From Falsiroseomonas sp. (lineage in GTDB: Bacteria; Pseudomonadota; Alphaproteobacteria; Acetobacterales; Acetobacteraceae), in contig NZ_JAUYTS010000039.1 in NCBI RefSeq assembly GCF_030695085.1, positions 1 to 64,000 on the forward strand: 64,000 nucleotides of DNA. Direction: 5' to 3'. Shown piece by piece: positions 54,541 through 62,406 of this stretch (position 1 is the stretch's first letter; each line of letters starts with the position of its first letter). A model generated the notes under the pieces. The model saw nothing but the letters and a program-made list of their open reading frames with translations. It did no database searches and was not told the DNA's origin. The position numbers were made by a program, and so were the translations under genes.

Positions 54541-55326
54541 ATGCAGATCCGCCTCGATGGCCACACCGCCCTGATCACCGGGGGGTCAAAGGGACTCGGC
54601 CTCGCCATAGCCGAAAGCTATGTCGAATCTGGCGCCGCCGTGGCGCTGGTCGCCCGCGGGGTGGAGGCACTGGACGCCGCCAAGGCGCGGATCCTCGGCA
54701 AATTCCAGGGTGCCCGCATCGCCGCCATTTCGGCTGATGTCGGCACCGCCGAAGGCTGCGCCCGCGCCGCCGCGCAGGCGGCCGAGGAACTCGGTCCGGT
54801 CGACATCCTGGTGAACAACGCCGGCACCAGCCAGCGCGGCCCCTTCATGGAGGTGGATGACGCGCTGTGGCAGGCCGACCTGGATCTGAAGCTGTTCGCC
54901 GCCATCCGGCTGACCCGCGCGGTCTGGCCCGGCATGCAGGCACGCGGCTGGGGCCGCATCATCAATGTGCTGAACATCGGCGCCAAGGCGCCCGCCGCCG
55001 GCGGCGCTCCCACCGCCGTCTCCCGCGCCGCGGGCATGGCGCTGACCAAGATCCTGGCCGGTGAGGGCGCGCCGCACGGCATCCTGGTGAACGGCATGCT
55101 GGTCGGCATCATCGAGAGCGACCAGTGGGTGCGCCGCCACGCAGCCGACCCGCGCGGCATCTCCTGGGAAGACTGGAAGACGGAACAGGGCAAGGCGGTG
55201 CCGATGGGTCGCATCGGGCGCGCCGATGAATTCGCCGCGATGGCCACTTTCCTCGCCTCTGACCAGGGCGGCTACGTCACCGGCACCGCCATTAACGTCG
55301 ATGGCGGGCGCAGCCCCGTCGTCTGA
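54541..55326 (+). CDS. SDR family protein lacking the usual catalytic Tyr-Lys
   Basis: A 261-residue classical-length SDR. The cofactor motif TGGSKGLG (residues 13-20) and NNAG (92-95) are intact, and the C-terminal GGYVTGTAINVDGG is typical. The active-site Tyr-x-x-x-Lys is replaced by Thr158-Ala-Val-Ser-Arg162, and the catalytic Ser position holds Asn145. It therefore probably binds NAD(P) without standard oxidoreductase chemistry, or uses other residues. AGGAA lies nine bases before the ATG. It shares one base with the downstream zinc peptidase (TGATG). Confidence 0.88.
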   Translation: MQIRLDGHTALITGGSKGLGLAIAESYVESGAAVALVARGVEALDAAKARILGKFQGARIAAISADVGTAEGCARAAAQAAEELGPVDILVNNAGTSQRGPFMEVDDALWQADLDLKLFAAIRLTRAVWPGMQARGWGRIINVLNIGAKAPAAGGAPTAVSRAAGMALTKILAGEGAPHGILVNGMLVGIIESDQWVRRHAADPRGISWEDWKTEQGKAVPMGRIGRADEFAAMATFLASDQGGYVTGTAINVDGGRSPVV

Positions 55327-56006
55327 TGGCCGTCCTCATCATCCTCGGCGGCATCCTGCTGCTGGCGCTGATCTTCGGGCCGCAGCTCTGGGTGCAGCAT
55401 GTGCTGCATGTGGCGCAGGCGGAGCGGACGGACCTGCCCGGCACCGGCGGGGAGCTGGCGCGCCACCTGCTGGATGAGGCCGATCTGCGCCATGTGCAGG
55501 TGGAGGAATCCAAGGTCGGCGACCATTACGACCCCGGCGCGGGCATCATCCGCCTGACGCCGCCGCATTTCGCCGGCCGCTCCATCGCCGCCGTGGCGGT
55601 GGCGGCGCATGAGGTCTCGCATGCCGTGCAGCACGCTCGCGGCGAGCCCGGCTTCCGCCGGCGCATGGCGCTGATCCAGGCCATCGCGCCGCTCGACCGG
55701 ATCGGCCAGGTGATGCTGATTTCGATGCCTCTGGTTTTCGTTGCGGTGCGGTCCCCGTCGCTGATCGCGGTGCAGCTGGCCCTGGTAGTGGTGCTGTTTG
55801 CCGGGCGGCTGGCGGTGCATGCGGTGACGCTTCCGGTGGAGCTGGATGCCAGCTTCGGCAAGGCGCTGCCGGTGCTGCAGCAGGGCGGCTACCTGGCGCC
55901 GGCCGACCTGCCCCAGGCCCGCCGCGTGCTGCGCGCCGCGGCGCTGACCTATGTGGCGGCGGGGCTGATCACGCTGATCAATGCGGCGCGCTGGTTCCGG
56001 TTGTGA
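55326..56006 (+). CDS. Membrane zinc metallopeptidase (YugP/DUF neutral zinc type)
   Basis: A 226-residue membrane protein with an N-terminal helix (VLIILGGILLLALIFG), a zinc motif AAHEVSHAVQHA (HExxH) near residue 96, and two or three further hydrophobic segments. The pattern DHYDPGAGIIRLTPPHFAGRSIAAVAVAAHE matches the YugP-type zinc peptidase family; the third ligand is probably a downstream Glu in LPVELDASFGKAL. The ATG overlaps the SDR stop (TGATG). The physiological substrate is unknown. Confidence 0.9.
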   Translation: MAVLIILGGILLLALIFGPQLWVQHVLHVAQAERTDLPGTGGELARHLLDEADLRHVQVEESKVGDHYDPGAGIIRLTPPHFAGRSIAAVAVAAHEVSHAVQHARGEPGFRRRMALIQAIAPLDRIGQVMLISMPLVFVAVRSPSLIAVQLALVVVLFAGRLAVHAVTLPVELDASFGKALPVLQQGGYLAPADLPQARRVLRAAALTYVAAGLITLINAARWFRL

Positions 56007-56034
56007 GGTCTCTTGGTGCCCTCAAGCGCCGGGC

Positions 56035-56087
56035 GGCCGCTCCGCGGCCTTGGTCCGCCGCATGAGGCGGCGAGCGCCGTTCGGCGC
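56035..56087. terminator. Three consecutive GC hairpins between convergent genes
   Basis: GGCCGC-TCC-GCGGCC (56035-56049), CCGCC-GCATGA-GGCGG (56055-56070) and GCGCC-GTTC-GGCGC (56074-56087) form three perfect stems in the gap between the zinc peptidase and the convergent nadX. There is no T-run, so they may act as a bidirectional transcription block or be a REP-like cluster. The function is uncertain. Confidence 0.45.
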
Positions 56088-56125
56088 CTCGGCCAGCAGG
56101 GATAGCCGCAGGTCGGGATGCCCCC

Positions 56126-56935
56126 TCAGCTGCCGACCTTCAGCGTGCTGGTCAGCCCGCGCAGGCAGGCCAGGATCGACAGCGGGGTGATCTTGCCGGT
56201 GCGGGGGTTCTCCTCGCTCGGCACATTCTCGATGGTCATCGTCAGCCGCGCGCTGGCCGCCTCCACCTTGATGGTATGGGTGTTGCGCGTCACCGTCGTG
56301 TCCGCCCAGATCTTCACCGTGGTGCGTTCCGGCCCGATGCCGGCCAGCGCCAGCGCGGCGGCCACGTTGACGTTGGCCGGAAAGCCCTGGGCGGCGTCGA
56401 AGGCGTTGCCCTCGAAAATCAGCGTCGGTGTGGTGATCGCGGCCACGTCGATGCCGTGCTGGTCCAGATAGGGCGCGCCCACCAGGCCCCGCGGCGGCTT
56501 GCGCGTTTCGATGGTGACGGACGCCACCTCCCCTTCCGCCGCCGCCCGCACCGCATCCAGCCCAAGCAGCGCGCCGGTCGGCACGATGATGCGCGCGCCG
56601 GTCTCCCGCGCCCGCGCTACCAGATGCATCCTCGGCAGCAGCGCACCGACGGAGGACGGCACGAAGATGCGCCCGGCCTCGATCGCGGCGACGGCGACCT
56701 GTTCGAAGATCGCCGCCGGTGCGGCCTCCACCACCACATCGGCCTGGGCGAGTTCCGCCAGGCTCACCAGGGCCGGCGGGGTGCGAAAGCCGGCCAGGTT
56801 GGCGCGCGCCTTGTCCTGGTCCCGCGCCGCCACGGCGACCAGGCGCAGGCCCTCCACCCCAGCATCCAATGCGCGGGCCAGATGCAGGCCGATGGCGCCG
56901 AGGCCAGCGATTGCGACGGTCAGTTCACGTGCCAT
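56126..56935 (-). CDS. nadX: L-aspartate dehydrogenase
   Basis: A 269-residue NAD(P)-dependent aspartate dehydrogenase giving iminoaspartate for NAD synthesis, or degrading aspartate. Rossmann motif IAGLGAIGLHLARAL at residues 9-23; signature region PRGLVGAPYLDQHGID and GNAFDAAQGFPANVNVAAALALAGIGPERTTVKIWAD. The family's active-site His is the one in the C-terminal part, in NTHTIKVEA. The start at 56935 is clear. No nadA/nadC gene is nearby, so a catabolic or NAD role is undecided. Confidence 0.92.
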   Translation of the reverse strand: MARELTVAIAGLGAIGLHLARALDAGVEGLRLVAVAARDQDKARANLAGFRTPPALVSLAELAQADVVVEAAPAAIFEQVAVAAIEAGRIFVPSSVGALLPRMHLVARARETGARIIVPTGALLGLDAVRAAAEGEVASVTIETRKPPRGLVGAPYLDQHGIDVAAITTPTLIFEGNAFDAAQGFPANVNVAAALALAGIGPERTTVKIWADTTVTRNTHTIKVEAASARLTMTIENVPSEENPRTGKITPLSILACLRGLTSTLKVGS

Positions 56936-56996
56936 GTGTGGCCCCCAAGCTTTGCGATCCCGCGCGGGGCTACAGCAAGACGGGCCGCGAGGAAAC

Positions 56997-57959
56997 CTAG
57001 CCCTCGAAGCGCGCCAGCCGCACCGCCGTGTGGCCCCGCATGGCGTGCGGGCTGGGCATCACCAGCAGGCAGTCATCATGCGGGGTACGCACCTCCGCCT
57101 CCCCATCCAGGGCGATCAGCGTGTTGCGGCGCGGCACCACCTCCCCACCGCGGAAATCGCGCAGGAAGGTGAAGCCGCTGGTGCTCGCCGTCACTGTCTG
57201 CGTCACCCGCGCAAGGCGCCCGGCGGGAAGCACCACATCCGGCGGCAGCGGTGCATCCGGCGTTGCCATGCCAAGCTGGCGCAGCAACCGCGCGGCGCTG
57301 TGCTCCATCTGCGCCAGCGTCTCCGGCCGCCAATGCGATCCTGCCTCCAGCAAAAGCGCGGTGCCGCCATCGCGGAAGCGTGCGTGGTCGATCAGCCGCA
57401 GCCCGGCAGCGTGGCCGTCATCAGCCACCACCAGCGGCGGCGTGCCCAGCGACTGGCCTAGTGCCCGCGCCGCCGCCCCTGGTCCGGACAGGAACAGCGG
57501 GTCCGACGGCCAGAGCATGGAATGCAGGTCAAGCAGCACATCGGCCTGTGCCATCACCGGCAGCAGCGCCCGCGCCCGGTCCAGTTCCACGGACCGCCGG
57601 CTGCCGCCGAGCAAGGCTGGCGCCCAGATACGGTTCAAATCTTCATCGACGAAGCGGCTGGCGGTGGGGTCGGCCGGGTCGAAGCGTTCCAGCGCCGCCA
57701 GATTGCCGAAGACCAGTGTCAGCGTGCCACGGCGTGGCCGAAGCCCATCCCGCAGCCAGCGCGCCAGCAGCAGCGCGCCCGCAATCTCATTGCCATGCAC
57801 CGCGGCGGAGACCACCAGATGCGGCCCGGCCTCCGCGCCCATGAAGCGCCAGACCCCCGGCAGCCCCATATTGCCCGCCCTCCACGGGCTGATATCCGGG
57901 CGTGGCAGGTGCACGGTCAGTGGTGGCAGGCCGGCCAGGACAGTGGAGGAAGGCTTCAC
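56997..57959 (-). CDS. Succinylglutamate desuccinylase/aspartoacylase (AstE/AspA) family protein
   Basis: A 320-residue zinc deacylase-type protein. Zinc motif VHGNEIAGALLLARWL (His and Glu), the FVDEDLNRIW segment with substrate-binding Asp/Asn/Arg, and LLDLHSML with the third zinc His. The C-terminal part is a beta-rich domain with HDDCLLVMPS. It starts at GTG 57959, which overlaps the ArgE-like stop (GTGA), so it is translationally coupled to that gene. Two deacylases in tandem suggest sequential breakdown of an N-acyl amino acid (inference). Confidence 0.87.
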   Translation of the reverse strand: MKPSSTVLAGLPPLTVHLPRPDISPWRAGNMGLPGVWRFMGAEAGPHLVVSAAVHGNEIAGALLLARWLRDGLRPRRGTLTLVFGNLAALERFDPADPTASRFVDEDLNRIWAPALLGGSRRSVELDRARALLPVMAQADVLLDLHSMLWPSDPLFLSGPGAAARALGQSLGTPPLVVADDGHAAGLRLIDHARFRDGGTALLLEAGSHWRPETLAQMEHSAARLLRQLGMATPDAPLPPDVVLPAGRLARVTQTVTASTSGFTFLRDFRGGEVVPRRNTLIALDGEAEVRTPHDDCLLVMPSPHAMRGHTAVRLARFEG

Positions 57960-59116
57960 GCCGCCATCCTGTCGCCGAGGCGATCGAGAAAGGCACAGCA
58001 GGCCGCGAGCTCGGATCGCGCGATCCACTCCTCCGGCTGATGCGCCTGTGCAACGTCGCCGGGGCCGCAGACCAAGGTGGCGATACCGGCATCCTGGAAG
58101 ACGCCCGCCTCCGTCGCGAAGGGCATGCGCCCCACAGGCCCCACTGCCCCGCAATCCCGCGCCAGTCCGACCAGCGGATGTGCCGGATCGAGGCTGAGCG
58201 GCGGAGCCAGGCAGCGCGGGCGGATTCGGAACTCGGCCTCCGGCGCGCGGGCTTGCAGGTCCGGCAGCAGCACGTCGCGGGCGTAATCGGCCAACGCATC
58301 CCGCACCGCCGCCGCCCGGTCGCCGGGGATCGTGCGCGCCTCGAAGACGAATTCGGCGAGGTCCGGCACGATGTTGAGGATGCTACCGGCGCGGAAGGTC
58401 CCGGTGTGGACGGTCGTATAGGGCGGCTCGAACCCCTCCGCCCGGCGGCCTTCGGCGGCGAAGCGGCGGGCCTGGGCCTTCAGGAAGGCAACCGCCTCAG
58501 CCGCCGCCTCCAGCGCATTGGCGGTACGGTGCGTTTGGCTGGAGTGGCCGGTGCGTCCCGTCACCTCCACCTCCCAGGAGGCATAGCCCTTATGGGCCAC
58601 CACCGGGGCCATGCGGCTCGGCTCGCCGACGATGCACAGCGCCGGCGGCGGGGCGTGCCGGACCAGGCTGTCGACCAGCAGGGGGGCGCCGGCGAAGGTG
58701 GTTTCCTCGTCGAAGGACAGGCACAGGTGGATCGGCCGTGCCAGCTTCCGCGCGGCGAAGCCTGGCACCGCCGCCATGACGCAGGCCCAGAAGCCTTTCA
58801 TGTCGACGGTGCCGCGCCCGGTTAGCCGCCCATCGGCCTCACGCAGCACGAAGGGGTCCGACGCCCAGGCCTGGCCTTCCACCGGCACGCAATCGCCATG
58901 CGCCGAAAGCGCCACGCCGCCTGCCACCGCCGGGCCGATCCTCGCATGCAGCGCCGCCTTTTGCCCGCTGGCATCTGGCACGCGGCGGGACGCCACGCCA
59001 TACCGGGCGAGCTCATCCTGCACGAACTGGACAAGGTCCAGATTGCTTCGCGCACTGGTCGTATCGAACGCCACCAGCCGCGCCAGAATCCCGACCGCGT
59101 CGGACTCCAACCCCAT
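57956..59116 (-). CDS. argE: Acetylornithine deacetylase-like M20 peptidase
   Basis: A 386-residue M20A deacylase. Metal ligands: SAHGDCVPVEGQAW (His, Asp), GRGTVDMKGFWA (Asp), SFDEETTFAGA (paired Glu), IVGEPSRM (Asp/Glu region), and the late His in QAHQPEEWI. TGRTGHSSQTHRTANALEAAA is the dimer-domain His motif. The pattern fits ArgE (removal of acetyl from N-acetylornithine), although the coupled AstE-like gene points to another N-acyl substrate. GGGAGA precedes the ATG. Confidence 0.88.
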   Translation of the reverse strand: MGLESDAVGILARLVAFDTTSARSNLDLVQFVQDELARYGVASRRVPDASGQKAALHARIGPAVAGGVALSAHGDCVPVEGQAWASDPFVLREADGRLTGRGTVDMKGFWACVMAAVPGFAARKLARPIHLCLSFDEETTFAGAPLLVDSLVRHAPPPALCIVGEPSRMAPVVAHKGYASWEVEVTGRTGHSSQTHRTANALEAAAEAVAFLKAQARRFAAEGRRAEGFEPPYTTVHTGTFRAGSILNIVPDLAEFVFEARTIPGDRAAAVRDALADYARDVLLPDLQARAPEAEFRIRPRCLAPPLSLDPAHPLVGLARDCGAVGPVGRMPFATEAGVFQDAGIATLVCGPGDVAQAHQPEEWIARSELAACCAFLDRLGDRMAA

Positions 59117-59179
59117 CAGCGAATATCTCCCTTGCCGTCACTCTATACGGCACGGGAACGGGCGCAATTCGATGTCGTC

Positions 59180-60121
59180 CTATTGCGCCAGGCCCAGGTC
59201 GCGCAGCACTGTCCGGTTCATCGTGCTTTCGGCGGCAAAGCGTTCCTGGAAGGCCGCGCCGGGCAGGTAGCGCGGCACGGCGTTCATCCGCTCGGCCGCC
59301 TGGCGAAAGCTGTCGCTGGCCACCGCGGTGGCACAGGCGCGCTCCAGCGCCGTGGCAGCGGCATCAGGCATGCCGGCGGGGCCGATGAGCCCGCCGGCAG
59401 AGCTGCCCTCGATCGGATGGCCGAGTTCCGCCACCGTCGGCACCTGCGGCAGGGCCGGCATCCGTTCCGAACCGAAGACACCCAGAATGGGCAGGCCGAC
59501 ATTGGTGGGGATGGAGGGGCTTTCGACGAAGACCTGGATCTGCCCGCCAAGGGCTGCGGTCGCCATCGGCCCGGCGCCCGTGAAGGGTACATGCAGTCCA
59601 TCGACTCCGGCTGCCTTCAGCAGCGCCGCCATCAGGATATGCTGCGTGCTGCCCTGGCCGGGGGAGCCATAAACCAGGGCCTCCTTGCCCGACCGCGCAT
59701 GCGCGATCATGCCGGCGAAATCCTGGAACGGCGCGCCGCGGCCGGCCACCAGGACCTGAGGGTTATCGTAAACCAGGCAGAGAAAGCGGAAGCTCTCCAT
59801 GGAGTAGGACAGGCTTTGCAGATGTGGCTGCGCCGTCAGCGGATTGTTCGGCGACATGCCGATCGTGTAGCCATCCGCCGCCGCGCGGGCGATCTGCGCA
59901 TCGCCGATCGTTCCTGCCGCACCGCCACGGTTGACGATCACCACCGTCTGGCCGAGCGCCCGGCTGAGTTCGGGCTGGAGTGCGCGGGCCATCAGGTCCG
60001 TGTTGCCTCCGGGCGGATAGGGCACGATCATCTGCACCGGGCGGGATGGGTAGCTCTCCTGCGCCCAGGCGGCGCCCGTGGCCAGCAGCAGCCCGAAAGC
60101 CAAGGTGATGCGCGTCTTCAT
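59180..60121 (-). CDS. Bug/TctC family tripartite tricarboxylate transporter receptor
   Basis: A 313-residue periplasmic receptor. Signal peptide MKTRITLAFGLLLATGAAWAQ; then SYPSRPVQMIVPYPPGGNTDLMARAL, the family's first strand and carboxylate-binding loop, and VYGSPGQGSTQHILMAALLKAAGVDGLHVPFTGAGPM with the second binding loop. The start at 60121 has GGGGGAA seven bases upstream. No TctA/TctB membrane genes are next to it, as is common for orphan Bug receptors. It is the intact counterpart of the truncated one at 30565. Confidence 0.92.
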   Translation of the reverse strand: MKTRITLAFGLLLATGAAWAQESYPSRPVQMIVPYPPGGNTDLMARALQPELSRALGQTVVIVNRGGAAGTIGDAQIARAAADGYTIGMSPNNPLTAQPHLQSLSYSMESFRFLCLVYDNPQVLVAGRGAPFQDFAGMIAHARSGKEALVYGSPGQGSTQHILMAALLKAAGVDGLHVPFTGAGPMATAALGGQIQVFVESPSIPTNVGLPILGVFGSERMPALPQVPTVAELGHPIEGSSAGGLIGPAGMPDAAATALERACATAVASDSFRQAAERMNAVPRYLPGAAFQERFAAESTMNRTVLRDLGLAQ

Positions 60122-60206
60122 GGTTGTTCCCCCGAGTGATCTTCTTGTCGGGGCGACGCTTGCCCGCAGGGGCGGGGCGGTCAAGGCCGGCAGACGTCGG
60201 CGGGCT

Positions 60207-60250
60207 GGCGAAAGCCCTTTCCCTGATTTTCACGAGGAAAAGGGTTCGCC
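60207..60250 (-). terminator. Imperfect hairpin between the DsbA-like and Bug genes
   Basis: GGCGAA (60207-60212) pairs with TTCGCC (60245-60250), and CCCTTTCC (60215-60222) with GGAAAAGGG (60236-60244, one bulged A), around a 13-base loop. It lies just past the DsbA-like stop on the minus strand. There is no clean T-run, so a terminator role is only suggested by position. Confidence 0.45.
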
Positions 60251-60259
60251 CACGGCCGG

Positions 60260-60997
60260 CTAGCGCGCCGCGCGGGCTTCCGCCACCAGCCGTTCCAGAG
60301 TCGGCAGATCGACCGCGCCGGGCACGAGGGTGCGGCCGATGACCAGGGCGGGGGTGCCCTCGATGCCGAGCGACTGGGCCAGCGCCATGTTCGCCTGGAT
60401 ACGCGCGGCGAGCGCCGGATCATCCATGTCCCGCCGCAGCCTGGCCCAATCAAGCCCCGCACGCTCGGCCTGCTGGCGCAGCACCGGCTCCGTCGGCTCG
60501 CCGCGCAGCCCCATCAGCGCATCATACAGGCGGCTGTAGCCACCCTGACGCTGCGCCGCGAGGAGGGCACGGGAGGCAAGGACGCTGTTTGGTCCAAGGA
60601 TAGGCAGATCCTTCATCACCACGCGCAGATTGGGATCGCGGCGGATCAGCGCCTCCATGGTCGGATGCAGCTGCTTGCAGTAGCCGCAGCGGGCGTCGAA
60701 GAATTCGACCAGCGTCACATCGCCTTGTGGATTGCCCTTCACCGGGTCCGCCGCGTCGCGGAACAGCGCGGCCTCCTGCGCCCCGATTGCCTCCCGCTGC
60801 GCCGCGGCCCGCGCCGCCTGCTCGGCCGCCTCCAGTCCACCAATGGCGTCGCGAAGGATGGTCGGGTCATCGCGCAGCGCCTGGCGCAAGATCTCGACGA
60901 TCTCGGCCCGCTGGGCGGGGGTGAAGCCCTGGGTCCAGGCGGTAACCGGCAGAGATACTGCCAGCAGCAGGGCGGCGGCCCGGATCAATCGGCGCAT
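60260..60997 (-). CDS. DsbA family periplasmic thiol-disulfide protein
   Basis: A 245-residue exported thioredoxin-fold protein. Signal peptide MRRLIRAAALLLAVSLPVTAW; an N-terminal helical segment (FTPAQRAEIVEILRQALRDDPTILRDAI); then VEFFDARCGYCKQLHPTME with the CGYC active site, and GIEGTPALVIG with the cis-proline. It resembles the BcfH/ScsC-like or Com1 group. GAGGA lies five bases upstream of the ATG at 60997; another ATG at 61009 overlaps the protease stop (ATGA). It is in an operon with the M48 protease. Confidence 0.92.
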   Translation of the reverse strand: MRRLIRAAALLLAVSLPVTAWTQGFTPAQRAEIVEILRQALRDDPTILRDAIGGLEAAEQAARAAAQREAIGAQEAALFRDAADPVKGNPQGDVTLVEFFDARCGYCKQLHPTMEALIRRDPNLRVVMKDLPILGPNSVLASRALLAAQRQGGYSRLYDALMGLRGEPTEPVLRQQAERAGLDWARLRRDMDDPALAARIQANMALAQSLGIEGTPALVIGRTLVPGAVDLPTLERLVAEARAAR

Positions 60998-61005
60998 GTA
61001 AATCC

Positions 61006-62406
61006 TCATCGGCCGCGTTGCGGCGGTTGGTTCTCGGGCGCGGCGGCGTTGCGAAGGTCCTGCGCCCGTAGCAGTTGCGGGCCGGCGGGCAGCGCGGTCG
61101 CGGCGCGGGTGGCGAGCGTCCGGGCGCTGCGTGGGTCGCCCAGCAGCAGCGCCTCCTCAGCCAAGGCGAGATCGGCTTGCGGCATGTTGCCCAGCCTGCC
61201 CTGCGCCACGGCCATCTGCCGCCAGACAAAAGGGCTGTCGCGTTCCGTCCGCAGTGTCGCCTCCAACTCCGCCACCGCCCGGTGCAGTTGGGCGGGCTGG
61301 CCGAGCTCGATCAGCACGCGGGCATGGCTCAGGCGGATCATCGGCTCATCCGGCGCCAGATCGCTGGCCTGCGCATAGGGGGCCAGCGCCTCGGCCGGGC
61401 GGTGACCCTCGAACAGGATCTGGCCCTTGAGCTCATGCAGCCATGGGCTACGCGGCGCCTCCGCGATCAGCGCCTCGACCATGGCGACGGCTTCCAGAAT
61501 GCGGCCGGAGCGGAACTGCGCGATGGCACGGGCATAGCGGGCGGGGCTGGAGGTATCGCTCGGCGGATAGCGGCGCCAGGTCATCGCTGGCGGGTCGATG
61601 AAGCCGTCCAGCTTCGCCCGCACCATGGCGAAGCCCTCCTCGAAGCCCGGCGGCACGGGCGCATCGGCATGGCGCGACCGGGCAATATGCTCGCGGGCAA
61701 ACTCCAGCCGGTCGCGGGATAGTGGATGCGTGCGGAAATACGGGTCCTGCCGTCCGACGGCGAGCAGTTCTTGCTCCAGCAGCTTCTCCAGCAGCGATGC
61801 CATGCCGCGGGAGGACCAGCCCAGCCGGTCAAGGTAGGTCACCGCCGCCTGATCGGCCGATTGTTCCTGGGCCCGGGTGAAGGCGTAGAACTCCCCCATC
61901 GCGCTGGCCTGGCCACCCAGCATCCCGGCCGCCAGCGCGCTGGATTGGCCGGTGGCTACGGCTGCGGCGCCGCCCAGCAGCATGGCCGCGACCGAGCGCA
62001 GCATGGCCGCGCGCATCTCATCCGGCATACGAGCCAGGTGCCCGCCGGCGATGTGGCCGGTCTCATGCGCCAGCACCCCGATCAGTTCCTTGACCGATCC
62101 AGCCTGCTGGATCAGCCCGGTGTGGATGAACAGCCGGTTGCCGGTACTGACGAAGGCGTTTATGGCGCGGTTCTGGATCAGCGTGATCCGAACCAGTCCG
62201 GGATCAACGCCCGCCGTGCGGAACAGCGGGTGGGACAGGCGGCGGACCAGGTTTTCGGTCTCCGCATCCCGGATGGTCACGATCCGCTGCGAGGCCTGCT
62301 GCGCCGAGGCCGATCCGGGGGCGACCAGCGCGACGAAAAGGGCGAGGACGACCAGGATGACGACCAGCTTGGTGCCGGCGATCGAAAAGGCCAGGGGGCG
62401 CGACAT
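61006..62406 (-). CDS. M48 family metalloprotease with TPR-like tail (BepA-like)
   Basis: A 466-residue periplasmic protease. An N-terminal signal or anchor (IAGTKLVVILVVLALFVALV, then SASAQQ), the zinc motif LAHETGHIAGGH with the later Glu in EFYAFTRAQEQSADQAAV, and a C-terminal half of TPR-like helices (ALAPYAQASDLAPDEPMIRL). This is the layout of BepA/YfgC outer-membrane quality-control proteases. It is coupled to a DsbA-like gene, which fits a shared role in envelope protein folding (inference). The frame is open upstream of 62406, but that ATG begins the signal sequence. Confidence 0.92.
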   Translation of the reverse strand: MSRPLAFSIAGTKLVVILVVLALFVALVAPGSASAQQASQRIVTIRDAETENLVRRLSHPLFRTAGVDPGLVRITLIQNRAINAFVSTGNRLFIHTGLIQQAGSVKELIGVLAHETGHIAGGHLARMPDEMRAAMLRSVAAMLLGGAAAVATGQSSALAAGMLGGQASAMGEFYAFTRAQEQSADQAAVTYLDRLGWSSRGMASLLEKLLEQELLAVGRQDPYFRTHPLSRDRLEFAREHIARSRHADAPVPPGFEEGFAMVRAKLDGFIDPPAMTWRRYPPSDTSSPARYARAIAQFRSGRILEAVAMVEALIAEAPRSPWLHELKGQILFEGHRPAEALAPYAQASDLAPDEPMIRLSHARVLIELGQPAQLHRAVAELEATLRTERDSPFVWRQMAVAQGRLGNMPQADLALAEEALLLGDPRSARTLATRAATALPAGPQLLRAQDLRNAAAPENQPPQRGR

